DNA from: Vulcanimicrobiia bacterium
GTDB lineage: Bacteria; Vulcanimicrobiota; Vulcanimicrobiia; Vulcanimicrobiales; Vulcanimicrobiaceae
DNA: 13,584 nucleotides
Assembly (NCBI GenBank): GCA_025451135.1
Contig: JANWKW010000103.1
Coordinates: 1 to 13,584 of the forward strand
Direction of reading: 5' to 3'
The first letter of the stretch is position 1, and each line of letters starts with the position of its first letter. This document shows positions 1 to 7,084 of this stretch, one piece after another. Under the pieces are notes generated by a model. It worked only from the letters and a program-made list of their open reading frames with translations. It ran no database searches and had not been told where the DNA came from. Position numbers and translations under genes: made by a program.

Positions 1-374
<374 letters not shown>

Positions 375-378
<4 letters not shown>

Positions 379-1829
379 ACAGCACGCAAACGACCCCCGA
401 GCTCGACGCCGCCGGCCTCACGCCGCGCCAGATCGTCGCGGAGCTCGACAAATACATCGTCGGCCAAGGCAAGGCCAAGCGCGCGGTCGCGATCGCGCTG
501 CGCAACCGCTACCGCCGCGCCAAAGTCGAGGGCGATCTCCGCGACGAGATCACGCCGAAGAACATCCTGATGATCGGTCCGACCGGCGTCGGCAAGACCG
601 AGATCGCGCGCCGGCTGGCGTCGCTGGTCGGCGCGCCGTTCGTCAAGGTCGAAGCGACCAAGTACACCGAGGTCGGTTACGTCGGCCGCGACGTCGAGTC
701 GATGGTCCGCGATCTGGTCGAGCAGGCCGTACGGATGGTCGGCGACGAGCGTCGCGCGGAGGTCAAGGACCTGGCCGCACAGCACGCGATCGAACGGGTC
801 ATCGACGCGCTCTATCCCGAGACGCGCGCGCCGCAACAGCCCGGCGCGGGCGGGAGCAATCCGCTGGCCGCCACGCTCGGCTCGATCTTCGGCAACACCT
901 ACGCGCCGCCGCCGAGCCAGCCGGCCGCGCCGCCGCAGGCGTCCGGCGCCGACCGCGAACAGACGCGGGAACAGGCGCGCGCCGAGATCGCGCGCGGCTT
1001 CTACGACGTGCGCCTGATCGAGATCGACGTCGAGGAGACGCCCAACATGCCGCTCGGCCTGATGGGCGGCGGTTTCGACCAGGGCGGCGGCGACATCGGC
1101 GAGATGCTCGGCGGGATCCTGCCCAAGCGCAAGAGCCGCAAGCGCGTGACCGTGGCCGAAGCGCGCCGGATCTTCGAAGCGGACGAGGCCAACAAGCTGA
1201 TCGACATGGATGCGGTCAAGCGCGAGGCGGTCCGCCGCGCCGGCGAAGACGGCATCATCTTCATCGACGAGATCGACAAGGTCGCCGGACGCCAAGGCGC
1301 CGGCGGTCCGGACGTCTCGCGCGAAGGCGTGCAGCGCGACATCCTGCCGATCGTCGAAGGCTCGACCGTGCCGACCAAGCACGGCCCGATCAAGACCGAC
1401 CACATCCTGTTCATCGCGGCCGGCGCGTTCCACCTGAGCAAGCCGTCCGATCTGATCCCGGAACTGCAGGGGCGGTTGCCGATCCGCGTGGAGCTCGATT
1501 CGCTCACGGCCGAGGACTTCAAGACGATCCTGACGCAGCCCAAGAACGCGCTGATCGAGCAGTACAAAGCCCTGCTCGCGACCGAAGACGCGACGCTCGA
1601 CTTCCGCGAAGACGCGATCGCGCAGATGGCCGCCTACGCGATGCAAGTCAACGAGACCAGCGAGAACATCGGCGCGCGCCGGCTCTACACGGTGCTGGAG
1701 AAGCTGCTGGAAGACGTCTCGTTCGACGCGCCCGAGAACGCCGGTACGATCGTGATCGACGGCGCGTACGTGCGCGCGCATCTCGCCGACATCGTCACCA
1801 ACGCGGATCTATCGAGCTACATCCTCTAA
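375..1829 (+). CDS. hslU: HslUV protease ATPase subunit HslU (ClpY)
   Basis: A 484-residue AAA+ unfoldase that feeds substrates to HslV. Visible in order: the N-terminal LTPRQIVAELDKYIVGQ helix (about 15-31), Walker A GPTGVGKT (68-75), the pore loop GYVG (101-104), the I-domain (about 110-250), Walker B with IIFIDEID (294-301), the SREGVQRDILPIVEG segment after it, and the sensor-2 region IGARRLYTV (432-440). The protein ends in SYIL, consistent with the family's C-terminal tail that inserts into HslV to activate it. At 484 residues it is about 40 longer than the E. coli protein; the extra length is a Pro/Ala/Gln-rich, probably flexible stretch at about 152-200 in the I-domain, the region that handles substrates. 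The ATG overlaps the hslV stop codon. Function is secure; the role of the longer linker is unknown. Confidence 0.97.
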
Positions 1830-1842
1830 GGCGCTAGGCCTT
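1828..1842. terminator. Short hairpin across two convergent stop codons (weak terminator candidate)
   Basis: AAGGC (1828-1832) can pair with GCCTT (1838-1842) around a 5-base loop. The hairpin contains most of the hslU TAA and all of the opposing gene's TAG. Only four bases separate the two coding regions, so any transcription end signal must lie here or inside the genes. The stem is short and there is no real T-tract, so this is only a weak candidate. Confidence 0.22.
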
Positions 1843-2295
1843 TCCGACGCGCTCGAGTGCGGCGACGTCGGAGAGGTCTTTCGGGCGTCCGGTCGCGCGC
1901 TTGTTCGCGATGAGGTCGTCTCGACCGATTATCCCTATCGGAACGCCGTCGTAGGCGGCTTGGGCGCGGCGAGGCCACGCGTCGTCGAACGAGACGCCCG
2001 AGATGCCGGTCAAGATGTCGATCCGCGTGGGAGCGACACCGATCTGATAGACGAGATCGTCGCCGGCGAAGTCTTCGACGGTGACGTCGCTCATAGGCGC
2101 GCCGAATTCGGCGAGGCAGCGATAGACGCGTTCTGCGTTCTCTGGCGTCGCTCGGACCCATACGTCGATGTCCTCGGAGAACCGGGGGACGCCGTGGAGC
2201 GCTAGCGCGTGCGCTCCGATGAGGAGAAACTCAACGTTCCCTGCGACGAACGTGCGCAACAGATCGCGGTAGTCGTCGTTCGCTGTAGTCGACAC
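1834..2295 (-). CDS. Nucleotidyltransferase-fold protein (AbiEii / DUF6036-like)
   Basis: A 153-residue protein read from a GTG. GGAAGG lies 7 bases upstream (2303-2308), which supports this start. The fold signature is visible: LLIGAHALALHGVPRFSEDID (about 24-44), a variant of the pol-beta G[GS]...DxD motif with DID at 42-44; a third acidic position in RIDIL (D93); and the KRATGRPKDLSD segment (132-143) typical of this family. Known: such proteins occur as stand-alone nucleotidyltransferases and as components of some toxin-antitoxin or abortive-infection pairs (AbiEii is the toxin, MNT is an antitoxin). The usual GG or GS is GA here. It is the last of three minus-strand genes and overlaps the preceding 74-aa gene by 65 bases, so the two are probably co-expressed. 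Fold confident; substrate and role unknown. Confidence 0.82.
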   Translation of the reverse strand: MSTTANDDYRDLLRTFVAGNVEFLLIGAHALALHGVPRFSEDIDVWVRATPENAERVYRCLAEFGAPMSDVTVEDFAGDDLVYQIGVAPTRIDILTGISGVSFDDAWPRRAQAAYDGVPIGIIGRDDLIANKRATGRPKDLSDVAALERVGKA

Positions 2296-2455
2296 CGGTC
2301 AACCTTCCGTATCTCAGCACCAGCTCCCAGACGCGCGCGATGCGCTCGTCGGGTGACATCGCGGCGATGACCGCACGATCGATGGCCGCGTCATCCTCGG
2401 CGAGCGGGCCGGCGCTCGTGACCCATCTCCGGGTCTCGCGTGGGTCGTGCGACAT
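2231..2455 (-). CDS. Small protein of unknown function, partner of the nucleotidyltransferase gene
   Basis: 74 residues, ATG start, with GAAGGA six bases upstream (2462-2467) inside the end of the preceding gene. That ribosome binding site makes a real gene likely despite the size. The middle contains AAMSPDERIARVWELVLR (about 31-48), predicted helical, a short pattern I associate with small proteins encoded next to AbiEii/DUF6036-type nucleotidyltransferases. The C-terminus is arginine-rich (RSVAHVRRRER) and could be basic enough to bind nucleic acid. It starts two bases after the yhhN-like stop and overlaps the nucleotidyltransferase by 65 bases, so the pair looks like a conserved cassette. 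I do not recognise a named family and assign no function. Translation is likely; a spurious overlap ORF is the alternative. Confidence 0.6.
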   Translation of the reverse strand: MSHDPRETRRWVTSAGPLAEDDAAIDRAVIAAMSPDERIARVWELVLRYGRLTGVDYSERRLPRSVAHVRRRER

Positions 2456-2457
2456 GC

Positions 2458-3132
2458 CTAGTCCTTCGACATTCCACCGAAAGTCCCGGCCCGTACCACG
2501 CCGCCGGCGATGAGGAGCTGGGCGACGAAGTAGGTCGCCACGATCGCGAGTTCGGCGGCCCTGCCCGCGAGCGGGAAGCCGGGGAAGAACGTCACGTAGG
2601 CGAGCAGCGTGTCGGACACCATGAAGATCAGCGCGCCGGCGCCGACGGCGAGGCCGGCGCGCGCGTCGATGCGGCCGACCAGGTTGAGCGCGAACAGGAC
2701 CATGGCGGCCAGGACGAAGCTGTAGATGCCGACCGCGAGCCCGAGCGATCCGGCGTGCGGTTCGATCGCGATCAGCGTCGCCACGACCGCGGTCGCGAGC
2801 GCGATCGCGACCGGCAGGCGGAAGCGCGCGGCGCCGGCCCCGATGGCGAGATAGGCCCCGATATAGCAGCGGTGCATCGCCGCGAAGCAGAGCGTGCCGA
2901 TCAGGAACGGGGTGGCGCCGGAATGGAGCAGCGTCTCGTCGCCGATCGCGGCCAGAAACAGGCCGGCGCCGAGCCAGCGCATCGTCCCTCCGCCGCGGCC
3001 GAAGGCCATCGCGGCCAGGAGCAGGGCGGGGAGCGGCTTAGTGATCAGCCGTGCGGGCGCCTCCGGCCCGAGCGCCGCGATGCAGACGAGGTCGACGAGG
3101 GCCGCAAGCGCGGCGAGCCAGGTGAGCAGCAT
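2458..3132 (-). CDS. YhhN/TMEM86 family membrane protein (lysoplasmalogenase-like)
   Basis: A 224-residue, very hydrophobic protein with about seven or eight membrane segments. Family marks: TKPLPALLLAAMA (31-43), GLFLAAIGDETLL (57-69) with an acidic residue at D65, FLIGTLCFAAMHRCYIGAY (76-94), GIYSFVLAAM (135-144), GALIFMVSDTLLAY (166-179) with D174, and TYFVAQLLIAGG (200-211). Known: this family (PF07947) includes mammalian TMEM86B, which hydrolyses the vinyl-ether bond of lysoplasmalogens; bacterial members are mostly uncharacterised, so the substrate here is inferred only. The start is supported by GAAGGA at 3140-3145, which lies within a repeat element. The 74-aa gene follows after two bases, making this the first gene of a three-gene unit, though no functional link to the other two is evident. 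Confidence 0.85.
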   Translation of the reverse strand: MLLTWLAALAALVDLVCIAALGPEAPARLITKPLPALLLAAMAFGRGGGTMRWLGAGLFLAAIGDETLLHSGATPFLIGTLCFAAMHRCYIGAYLAIGAGAARFRLPVAIALATAVVATLIAIEPHAGSLGLAVGIYSFVLAAMVLFALNLVGRIDARAGLAVGAGALIFMVSDTLLAYVTFFPGFPLAGRAAELAIVATYFVAQLLIAGGVVRAGTFGGMSKD

Positions 3133-3138
3133 GTCGCA

Positions 3139-3179
3139 GTCCTTCGAGACGCTCGCTCCGCTCGCTCCTCAGGATGACA
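3139..3179. repeat. Hairpin-like dispersed repeat element, TCCTTCGAGAC...CTCAGGATGAC type
   Basis: The spacer between two divergent genes holds an imperfect inverted repeat. TCCT-TC-GAG on the left pairs, with a two-base bulge, with CTC-AGGA on the right, enclosing a GCTCGCT / CCGCTCGCT direct repeat. From memory, elements with these ends (GTCCTTCGAGAC on one side, CTCAGGATGAC on the other) and a variable GC-rich middle recur many times in several high-GC bacterial genomes. Only one full copy is in this window, so dispersal is inferred. It occupies most of the 75-base spacer and probably overlaps promoters for both flanking units. Confidence 0.6.
3140..3145 (-). promoter_or_regulatory. Ribosome binding site GAAGGA supplied by the repeat end
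   Basis: On the minus strand GAAGGA sits seven bases before the ATG of the yhhN-like gene (3130-3132). It decides the start and is formed by the terminal TCCTTC of the repeat element, so the element appears to have become part of the translation signal. Confidence 0.6.
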
Positions 3180-3207
3180 GAGAGGGGACGTCGAATGGAC
3201 GGCGGCC

Positions 3208-3765
3208 ATGCCCTATATCCGCGAGATCATCCAAGAAGGTCATCCCACGCTCCGCAAGGTCGCCAAGAAAGTGCACCTCGAGGAGCTCAAGGACCCGTTG
3301 ATGCAGCAGCTCTTCGACGATATGTTCGAGACGATGTACGACGCGCCCGGGATCGGCCTCGCGGCGCCGCAGATCGGCATCAGCAAGCGCATCTTCACGA
3401 TCGACCTGCAGGACGACAACGACGAGCACGGCCCGTTCGTCGTGGTCAACCCGAAGTTCGAGCTGACCGAGGGCGCGGAGTGGCGCAAGGACGGCTGCCT
3501 CTCCTACGAGGGCTACATCGGCGAGACCGAGCGGTACACCCGGGTCGTGGTGACCGGCTTCGACCGCTACGGCGAGAAGATCCGCCTGGAGGGCACGGGG
3601 CTGTTCGCGCATTGCCTGCAGCACGAGATCGACCATCTCAACGGCGTGCTCTACATCGACAAGGCGCGCAACGTCCACCTGCCGACCGAGGACGAAGACG
3701 AAGAAGACAGCGACGAGGGCGGCGCGGCCGTCGAGCCCGTCGAAGCGGCCGTAGCGGGCGACTGA
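3208..3765 (+). CDS. def: Peptide deformylase
   Basis: 185 residues. It removes the formyl group from the N-terminal methionine of new proteins, using a metal (usually iron) bound by one Cys and two His. All three family motifs are intact: GIGLAAPQIG (48-57), DGCLS with the metal Cys97 (95-99; most members have EGCLS), and QHEIDHLNG with HEIDH at 139-143. The tail is very acidic (EDEDEEDSDE, 161-170), longer than the minimal enzyme and probably disordered. The ATG at 3208 is the only canonical start after the in-frame stop at 3175, though the ribosome binding site is weak. The stop overlaps the fmt start by one base (TGATG), so the enzymes that remove and add the formyl group are coupled. This is the first gene of the long plus-strand run. 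Confidence 0.96.
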   Translation: MPYIREIIQEGHPTLRKVAKKVHLEELKDPLMQQLFDDMFETMYDAPGIGLAAPQIGISKRIFTIDLQDDNDEHGPFVVVNPKFELTEGAEWRKDGCLSYEGYIGETERYTRVVVTGFDRYGEKIRLEGTGLFAHCLQHEIDHLNGVLYIDKARNVHLPTEDEDEEDSDEGGAAVEPVEAAVAGD

Positions 3766-4607
3766 TGCTGCGCACGTTGTTCTTCGGCACGAGCGCGTTC
3801 GCCGTGCCGAGCCTGCGCGTGTTCGCGTCGCGCACCGATCTGTTCGGCGTGGTCACCCAGCCCGACCGCCCCTCGGGGCGCGGCCAACGCCTGCACCCGA
3901 CGCCCGTCAAAGCCGCCGCGCTCGAGCTCGGGCTGACCGTCTACGAACCGACGCGTCTGCGCGCGTTCGCGGGCGAGCTGGCGGGCGAGACGTTCGACCT
4001 GTTCGGACTGGCGTCGTACGGGCGCATCTTGCCGCAGGCGCTGCTCGACCTTCCGCGACTCGGGGCGCTCAACGTGCATCCGTCGCTGCTGCCGCGCTAT
4101 CGCGGCGCGACCCCGATCCAGACCGCGCTGCGCAACGGCGACGACCTCACCGGCGTCTCGATCATGCTGATGGATGCCGGCATGGATACCGGCCCGATCG
4201 CGCTGCAGGAGCGCGTGCCGATCTCCGCCGACGACGACTACGGCAGTCTGCACGACCGCCTGGCGGCGGTCGGCGCGAAGATGCTGGGCAAGGCGATCGC
4301 CGCCGCCGAGCGCGGCGACCTGACGCCGTCGCCGCAGACCGGAGAGGCCAGCGTCACGCGCCCGATCGGCAAAGACGACCTCGAGGTGGACTGGACGGCG
4401 GACGCGCGCGCGATCGTCAACCAGATCCGCGCCTACGCTCCCCAGCCCGCCGCGCGCGGCGAACTCCACGGCGAGACCGTGAAACTGCTCCGCGCGCACG
4501 TGGGCGCGCACGACGAGGTGATCGTGGACGAACTGATCGCGCCGAATCGCGGCAAGATGACGGGCGAGGCGTTCGCCCGTTCGGCCGCGGCCCGGAGCGC
4601 CGGATGA
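3765..4607 (+). CDS. fmt: Methionyl-tRNA formyltransferase
   Basis: 280 residues; formylates initiator Met-tRNA using 10-formyl-tetrahydrofolate. Catalytic domain: MLRTLFFGTSAFAVPSL at the N-terminus, VVTQPDRPSGRGQRLHPTPVK (29-49), LNVHPSLLPRYRGATPI (102-118) with catalytic N103 and H105, and MDAGMDTGPI with catalytic D141. The loop that contacts the tRNA acceptor stem is present. The C-terminal domain is compressed. RAYAPQPAA is recognisable as the usual RAFNPWPGA segment, and APNRGKMTGEAF matches the family's final GKKPM block, but the part between is about 25 residues shorter than usual. Total length is about 35 residues below E. coli Fmt. The start overlaps def by one base and the end overlaps rsmB by four. 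The start ATG is fixed by alignment of the N-terminal strand. Confidence 0.95.
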   Translation: MLRTLFFGTSAFAVPSLRVFASRTDLFGVVTQPDRPSGRGQRLHPTPVKAAALELGLTVYEPTRLRAFAGELAGETFDLFGLASYGRILPQALLDLPRLGALNVHPSLLPRYRGATPIQTALRNGDDLTGVSIMLMDAGMDTGPIALQERVPISADDDYGSLHDRLAAVGAKMLGKAIAAAERGDLTPSPQTGEASVTRPIGKDDLEVDWTADARAIVNQIRAYAPQPAARGELHGETVKLLRAHVGAHDEVIVDELIAPNRGKMTGEAFARSAAARSAG

Positions 4608-5938
4608 CCGCCCGCGAAGTCGCGCTCGCGGTCGTCCGCGACGTCTTCCCGGCGGCGCCCGGCACGCCCGAACGGGGCGCGCAGGAAGCCCTCGACTATC
4701 GCACCCGCAAGGCCGGGCTCGAACCGCGCGACCGCGCCTTCGCGACCGAGCTTGCGTATGGGTCGATCAAGATGCGGCGCACGCTGGATTGGTATCTCGC
4801 GCCGTTCCTGGGCGATCGTGCGACGACGCTGCCGGCGGTCATCGCGGAAGTGCTGCGATTGGCGATCTACGAGCTGGTCTTCACCCGCGCAGACGAACAC
4901 GCGACCGTCTTCGAGTTCGTCAACCTGGCCAAGAAACACGGTCACAAGGGCCTGGTCGGCCTGACCAACGCGGTCCTGCGGTCGTTCTTGCGGGACCGGC
5001 CGACCGAACCCGCGCCGGACGACTTCGAAGACCTGGACGAGTATCTGGCGGTCGCATATTCGCTGCCGACCTGGATCGTGCGTCAGTGGCGCGCGACGTT
5101 CCCGGACAAGGTCGCCGAGATCTGCGCGAGCGTCAACGATCCGGCGCAAGCGGCCGTCACGGTCAACACGCTGCGCGCCACGGTGGCCGGCGTGGAAGAG
5201 ACGTTCGCGGCGGCCGGGGTGTCGGTCGCGCGTTCGCCCTACGTCGAGACGACGCTGATCGTCGGCGATGCCGCCTACGCACGCGCCGGCGAACGCGCGG
5301 CCGTCGGCGCGTGGTTTTCGCAGAGCGAATCGTCGGCGATGCCGGTCGCGATCCTCAATCCGCAGCCGGCCGAGCACGTCCTCGACGTCGCGAGCGGACG
5401 CGGCAACAAAGCCATCCAGATCGGCGCGCGGATGGAGGGCGACGGCACCCTGCTCTGCATCGAACGCGACGAGCGCAAGGCCGAAGTTCTCAAGAATCGC
5501 CTGGCCGAGGCCGGGGTGGCGGCCGGCATCGTGATCGGCGACGCGGCCACCGAACTGCTCGAGCCGGCCCAACGCTTCGACCGGGTGCTGGTCGACGCGC
5601 CGTGCTCGGGGCTCGGCATCTTGGGCCGTCATCCCGAGGCGCGCTGGCGCAAACGTCCGGACGACGGGGCTCGCTTGGCCGAGGCCCAGTCGGCCATCCT
5701 GGAGCGGCAGTCGGCGCACGTCCACGAGGGCGGGACGCTGGTTTACGCAGTCTGTACCACCGACCCCCGTGAGGGGGCGGAGGTCGTCGGAGGGTTCCTG
5801 CGAACGCACGATTTCACGCGAGGCCTGATCCCGGCATCGTTGGAGCCGTTCCTCACGGGCGAGGGAGACGTGCTGGTCCCGCCGGGCATCGACGGTCGCG
5901 ACGGTTTTTACATCGCGAGATTAGAGCGAAGAACCTAA
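4604..5938 (+). CDS. rsmB: 16S rRNA (cytosine-5) methyltransferase RsmB
   Basis: 444 residues. It methylates C967 (E. coli numbering) of 16S rRNA with S-adenosylmethionine. An N-terminal NusB-like helical domain (about 1-135, with EVLRLAIYEL and FVNLAKK...GLVGLTNAVLR) precedes the Rossmann methyltransferase domain. Visible motifs: the SAM loop VLDVASGRGNKA (259-270), VDAPCSGLGILGRHPEARW (330-348) with Cys334, and LVYAVCTTDPREG (379-391) with Cys384, the two cysteines used by m5C RNA methyltransferases. The SAM loop is unusual (family norm LDxCAAPGGKT) and the second Cys is followed by TT rather than S(I/V). GGAG lies six bases before the ATG, which overlaps the fmt stop. Other RsmB/NSUN-type enzymes are possible, but the NusB-like domain and def-fmt context favour RsmB. 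Confidence 0.92.
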   Translation: MTAREVALAVVRDVFPAAPGTPERGAQEALDYRTRKAGLEPRDRAFATELAYGSIKMRRTLDWYLAPFLGDRATTLPAVIAEVLRLAIYELVFTRADEHATVFEFVNLAKKHGHKGLVGLTNAVLRSFLRDRPTEPAPDDFEDLDEYLAVAYSLPTWIVRQWRATFPDKVAEICASVNDPAQAAVTVNTLRATVAGVEETFAAAGVSVARSPYVETTLIVGDAAYARAGERAAVGAWFSQSESSAMPVAILNPQPAEHVLDVASGRGNKAIQIGARMEGDGTLLCIERDERKAEVLKNRLAEAGVAAGIVIGDAATELLEPAQRFDRVLVDAPCSGLGILGRHPEARWRKRPDDGARLAEAQSAILERQSAHVHEGGTLVYAVCTTDPREGAEVVGGFLRTHDFTRGLIPASLEPFLTGEGDVLVPPGIDGRDGFYIARLERRT

Positions 5939-5960
5939 GGAGCCCGGCGGCAGCACCTCG

Positions 5961-6665
5961 ATGAGCTGGTTTGCAAGGATTGAAGAGTCGTGTGCGGCGT
6001 TCATCGAACGGTCGTTCGCGAAGACGTTTCCGAGCGACCTCGAGCCCGCGCAGATCGCCCGAAAACTCGTGGCGACGATGGAGGCCAAGACGCGCGGCAC
6101 GGATGCGGGCCTGGTCGCGCCCGACCGCTACACCGTCTTCGTGAACCCCGACGACTACGAGCGGCTGGTGCCGCACCGCGAGTATCTCGAGCGCGAATGG
6201 GCCGACCTGCTCGACGATATGGCCGGCCAGGTGAACGTGGCCTTCAACAACGGCGCCGCCGCGGTCGCGCTGATGGAGCGCAGCTCGGTCCCGAAAGGCG
6301 CGATCGAGATCGATCACGAGGTCCACGAACCGACCGAACGCCTCGACGTGCCGCGCCGCGCGCCGTCGACCGGACGCTTCCAATTGCGCATGGTGCGCGG
6401 CGTTCCGGCCTACGGCGTCTATCCGATCGAAGGTCCGGTCAACATCGGACGCAGCGACGAGAGCGACGTCTTCCTGGTCGATCCGTCGGTCTCGCGCCGG
6501 CACGCGGTGATCGACGTCGACGCGGGCTGGCCGATCGTCCACGATCTGGAGTCGACCAACGGCACGTTCGTCAACGGCGAGCGGATCGAGACCCGGCGTC
6601 TCTCCGAAGGCGACCTGGTCGCGTTCGGCAAGACCGAACTCCGTCTCGAGGTCGCCGGCGCGTGA
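5961..6665 (+). CDS. FhaA-like protein: DUF3662 domain plus C-terminal FHA domain
   Basis: 234 residues. The N-terminal half (about 1-110, beginning MSWFARIEESCAAFIERSF) matches DUF3662, the domain at the N-terminus of actinobacterial FhaA. A short linker with EPTERLD (123-129) follows. The FHA domain, which binds phosphothreonine, is intact: NIGR (161-164), SRRHA (178-182) and STNGTFVNG (198-206). Known: in Mycobacterium FhaA is a phospho-dependent scaffold at the cell wall synthesis machinery, controlled by Ser/Thr kinases. T125 is a possible phosphosite, but that is a guess. The gene starts 22 bases after rsmB; AAGGAG at the rsmB stop is 18 bases away, too far to be a normal ribosome binding site. 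Its end overlaps the next FHA gene (GTGA). No signal peptide or membrane segment. Confidence 0.88.
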   Translation: MSWFARIEESCAAFIERSFAKTFPSDLEPAQIARKLVATMEAKTRGTDAGLVAPDRYTVFVNPDDYERLVPHREYLEREWADLLDDMAGQVNVAFNNGAAAVALMERSSVPKGAIEIDHEVHEPTERLDVPRRAPSTGRFQLRMVRGVPAYGVYPIEGPVNIGRSDESDVFLVDPSVSRRHAVIDVDAGWPIVHDLESTNGTFVNGERIETRRLSEGDLVAFGKTELRLEVAGA

Positions 6666-7084
6666 GCGCGCTCGCGACGCTGCGGATCGGCTCGCTCGAG
6701 ATCGTCGGAGCGCTCGCGCTCTTCGCCGCCGTCGCCGCCGTGCCGCGCACGCGTCACGTCCCCGACGCGGGCGTCTTCGCGCCGGCGCGGATCGCGCTCG
6801 ACATCGACGAGCACGGCACGACGCGCCGCTTCGAAGGGCTGTGTCCGCTCACGATCGGCCGCGCCAGCAGCGCCGACGTGATGGTGATGGATCCCGAGGT
6901 CAGCCGCGTGCACGCGCGGTTCGAGTCGCAGGGCGGCGTCGTCTACGCGAGCGACGCGGGCAGCAGCAACGGGACGTTTCTGAACGGCCGCCGCCTGGAC
7001 GGCGCGATCGAAGTGCTGCCGGGCGACACGATCGACGTCGGCGCGACCCGCATCACCTACGTCGGGAGCGGCTCGTGGGCGTAG
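6662..7084 (+). CDS. FhaB-like membrane-anchored FHA domain protein
   Basis: 140 residues from a GTG that overlaps the previous stop (GTGA); GAGGT nine bases upstream supports it. A single hydrophobic segment near the N-terminus (LEIVGALALFAAVAAV, about 12-27) is followed by an FHA domain: LTIGR (63-67), SRVHA (81-85) and SSNGTFLNG (101-109). This layout (one membrane helix then FHA) matches actinobacterial FhaB (FipA), which sits next to fhaA, pstP and rodA and links phospho-signalling to division and wall growth. Inferred: a membrane-bound phosphothreonine reader that docks a phosphorylated partner near the SEDS protein encoded two genes downstream. No kinase is encoded in the window, so the partner is not identified. 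Confidence 0.85.
   Translation: MSALATLRIGSLEIVGALALFAAVAAVPRTRHVPDAGVFAPARIALDIDEHGTTRRFEGLCPLTIGRASSADVMVMDPEVSRVHARFESQGGVVYASDAGSSNGTFLNGRRLDGAIEVLPGDTIDVGATRITYVGSGSWA

Noticed and set aside
2231..2260. RxxxxxxH-like pattern (RLPRSVAH) in the 74-aa protein, suggesting a HEPN toxin
   Set aside because: HEPN domains need a longer four-helix body with the motif after a helix. This protein is too short and the pattern falls in an arginine-rich tail where it can arise by chance.
2457..2468. Second copy of the repeat end (AGTCCTTCGA shared with 3138-3147)
   Set aside because: Only about ten bases match, no CTCAGGATGA partner follows, and the sequence is explained by coding needs plus a GAAGGA ribosome binding site.
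3195..3210. Alternative deformylase start at ATG 3195
   Set aside because: It is in a different frame from the deformylase, and an in-frame stop at 3175 with no other start codon leaves ATG 3208 as the only choice.
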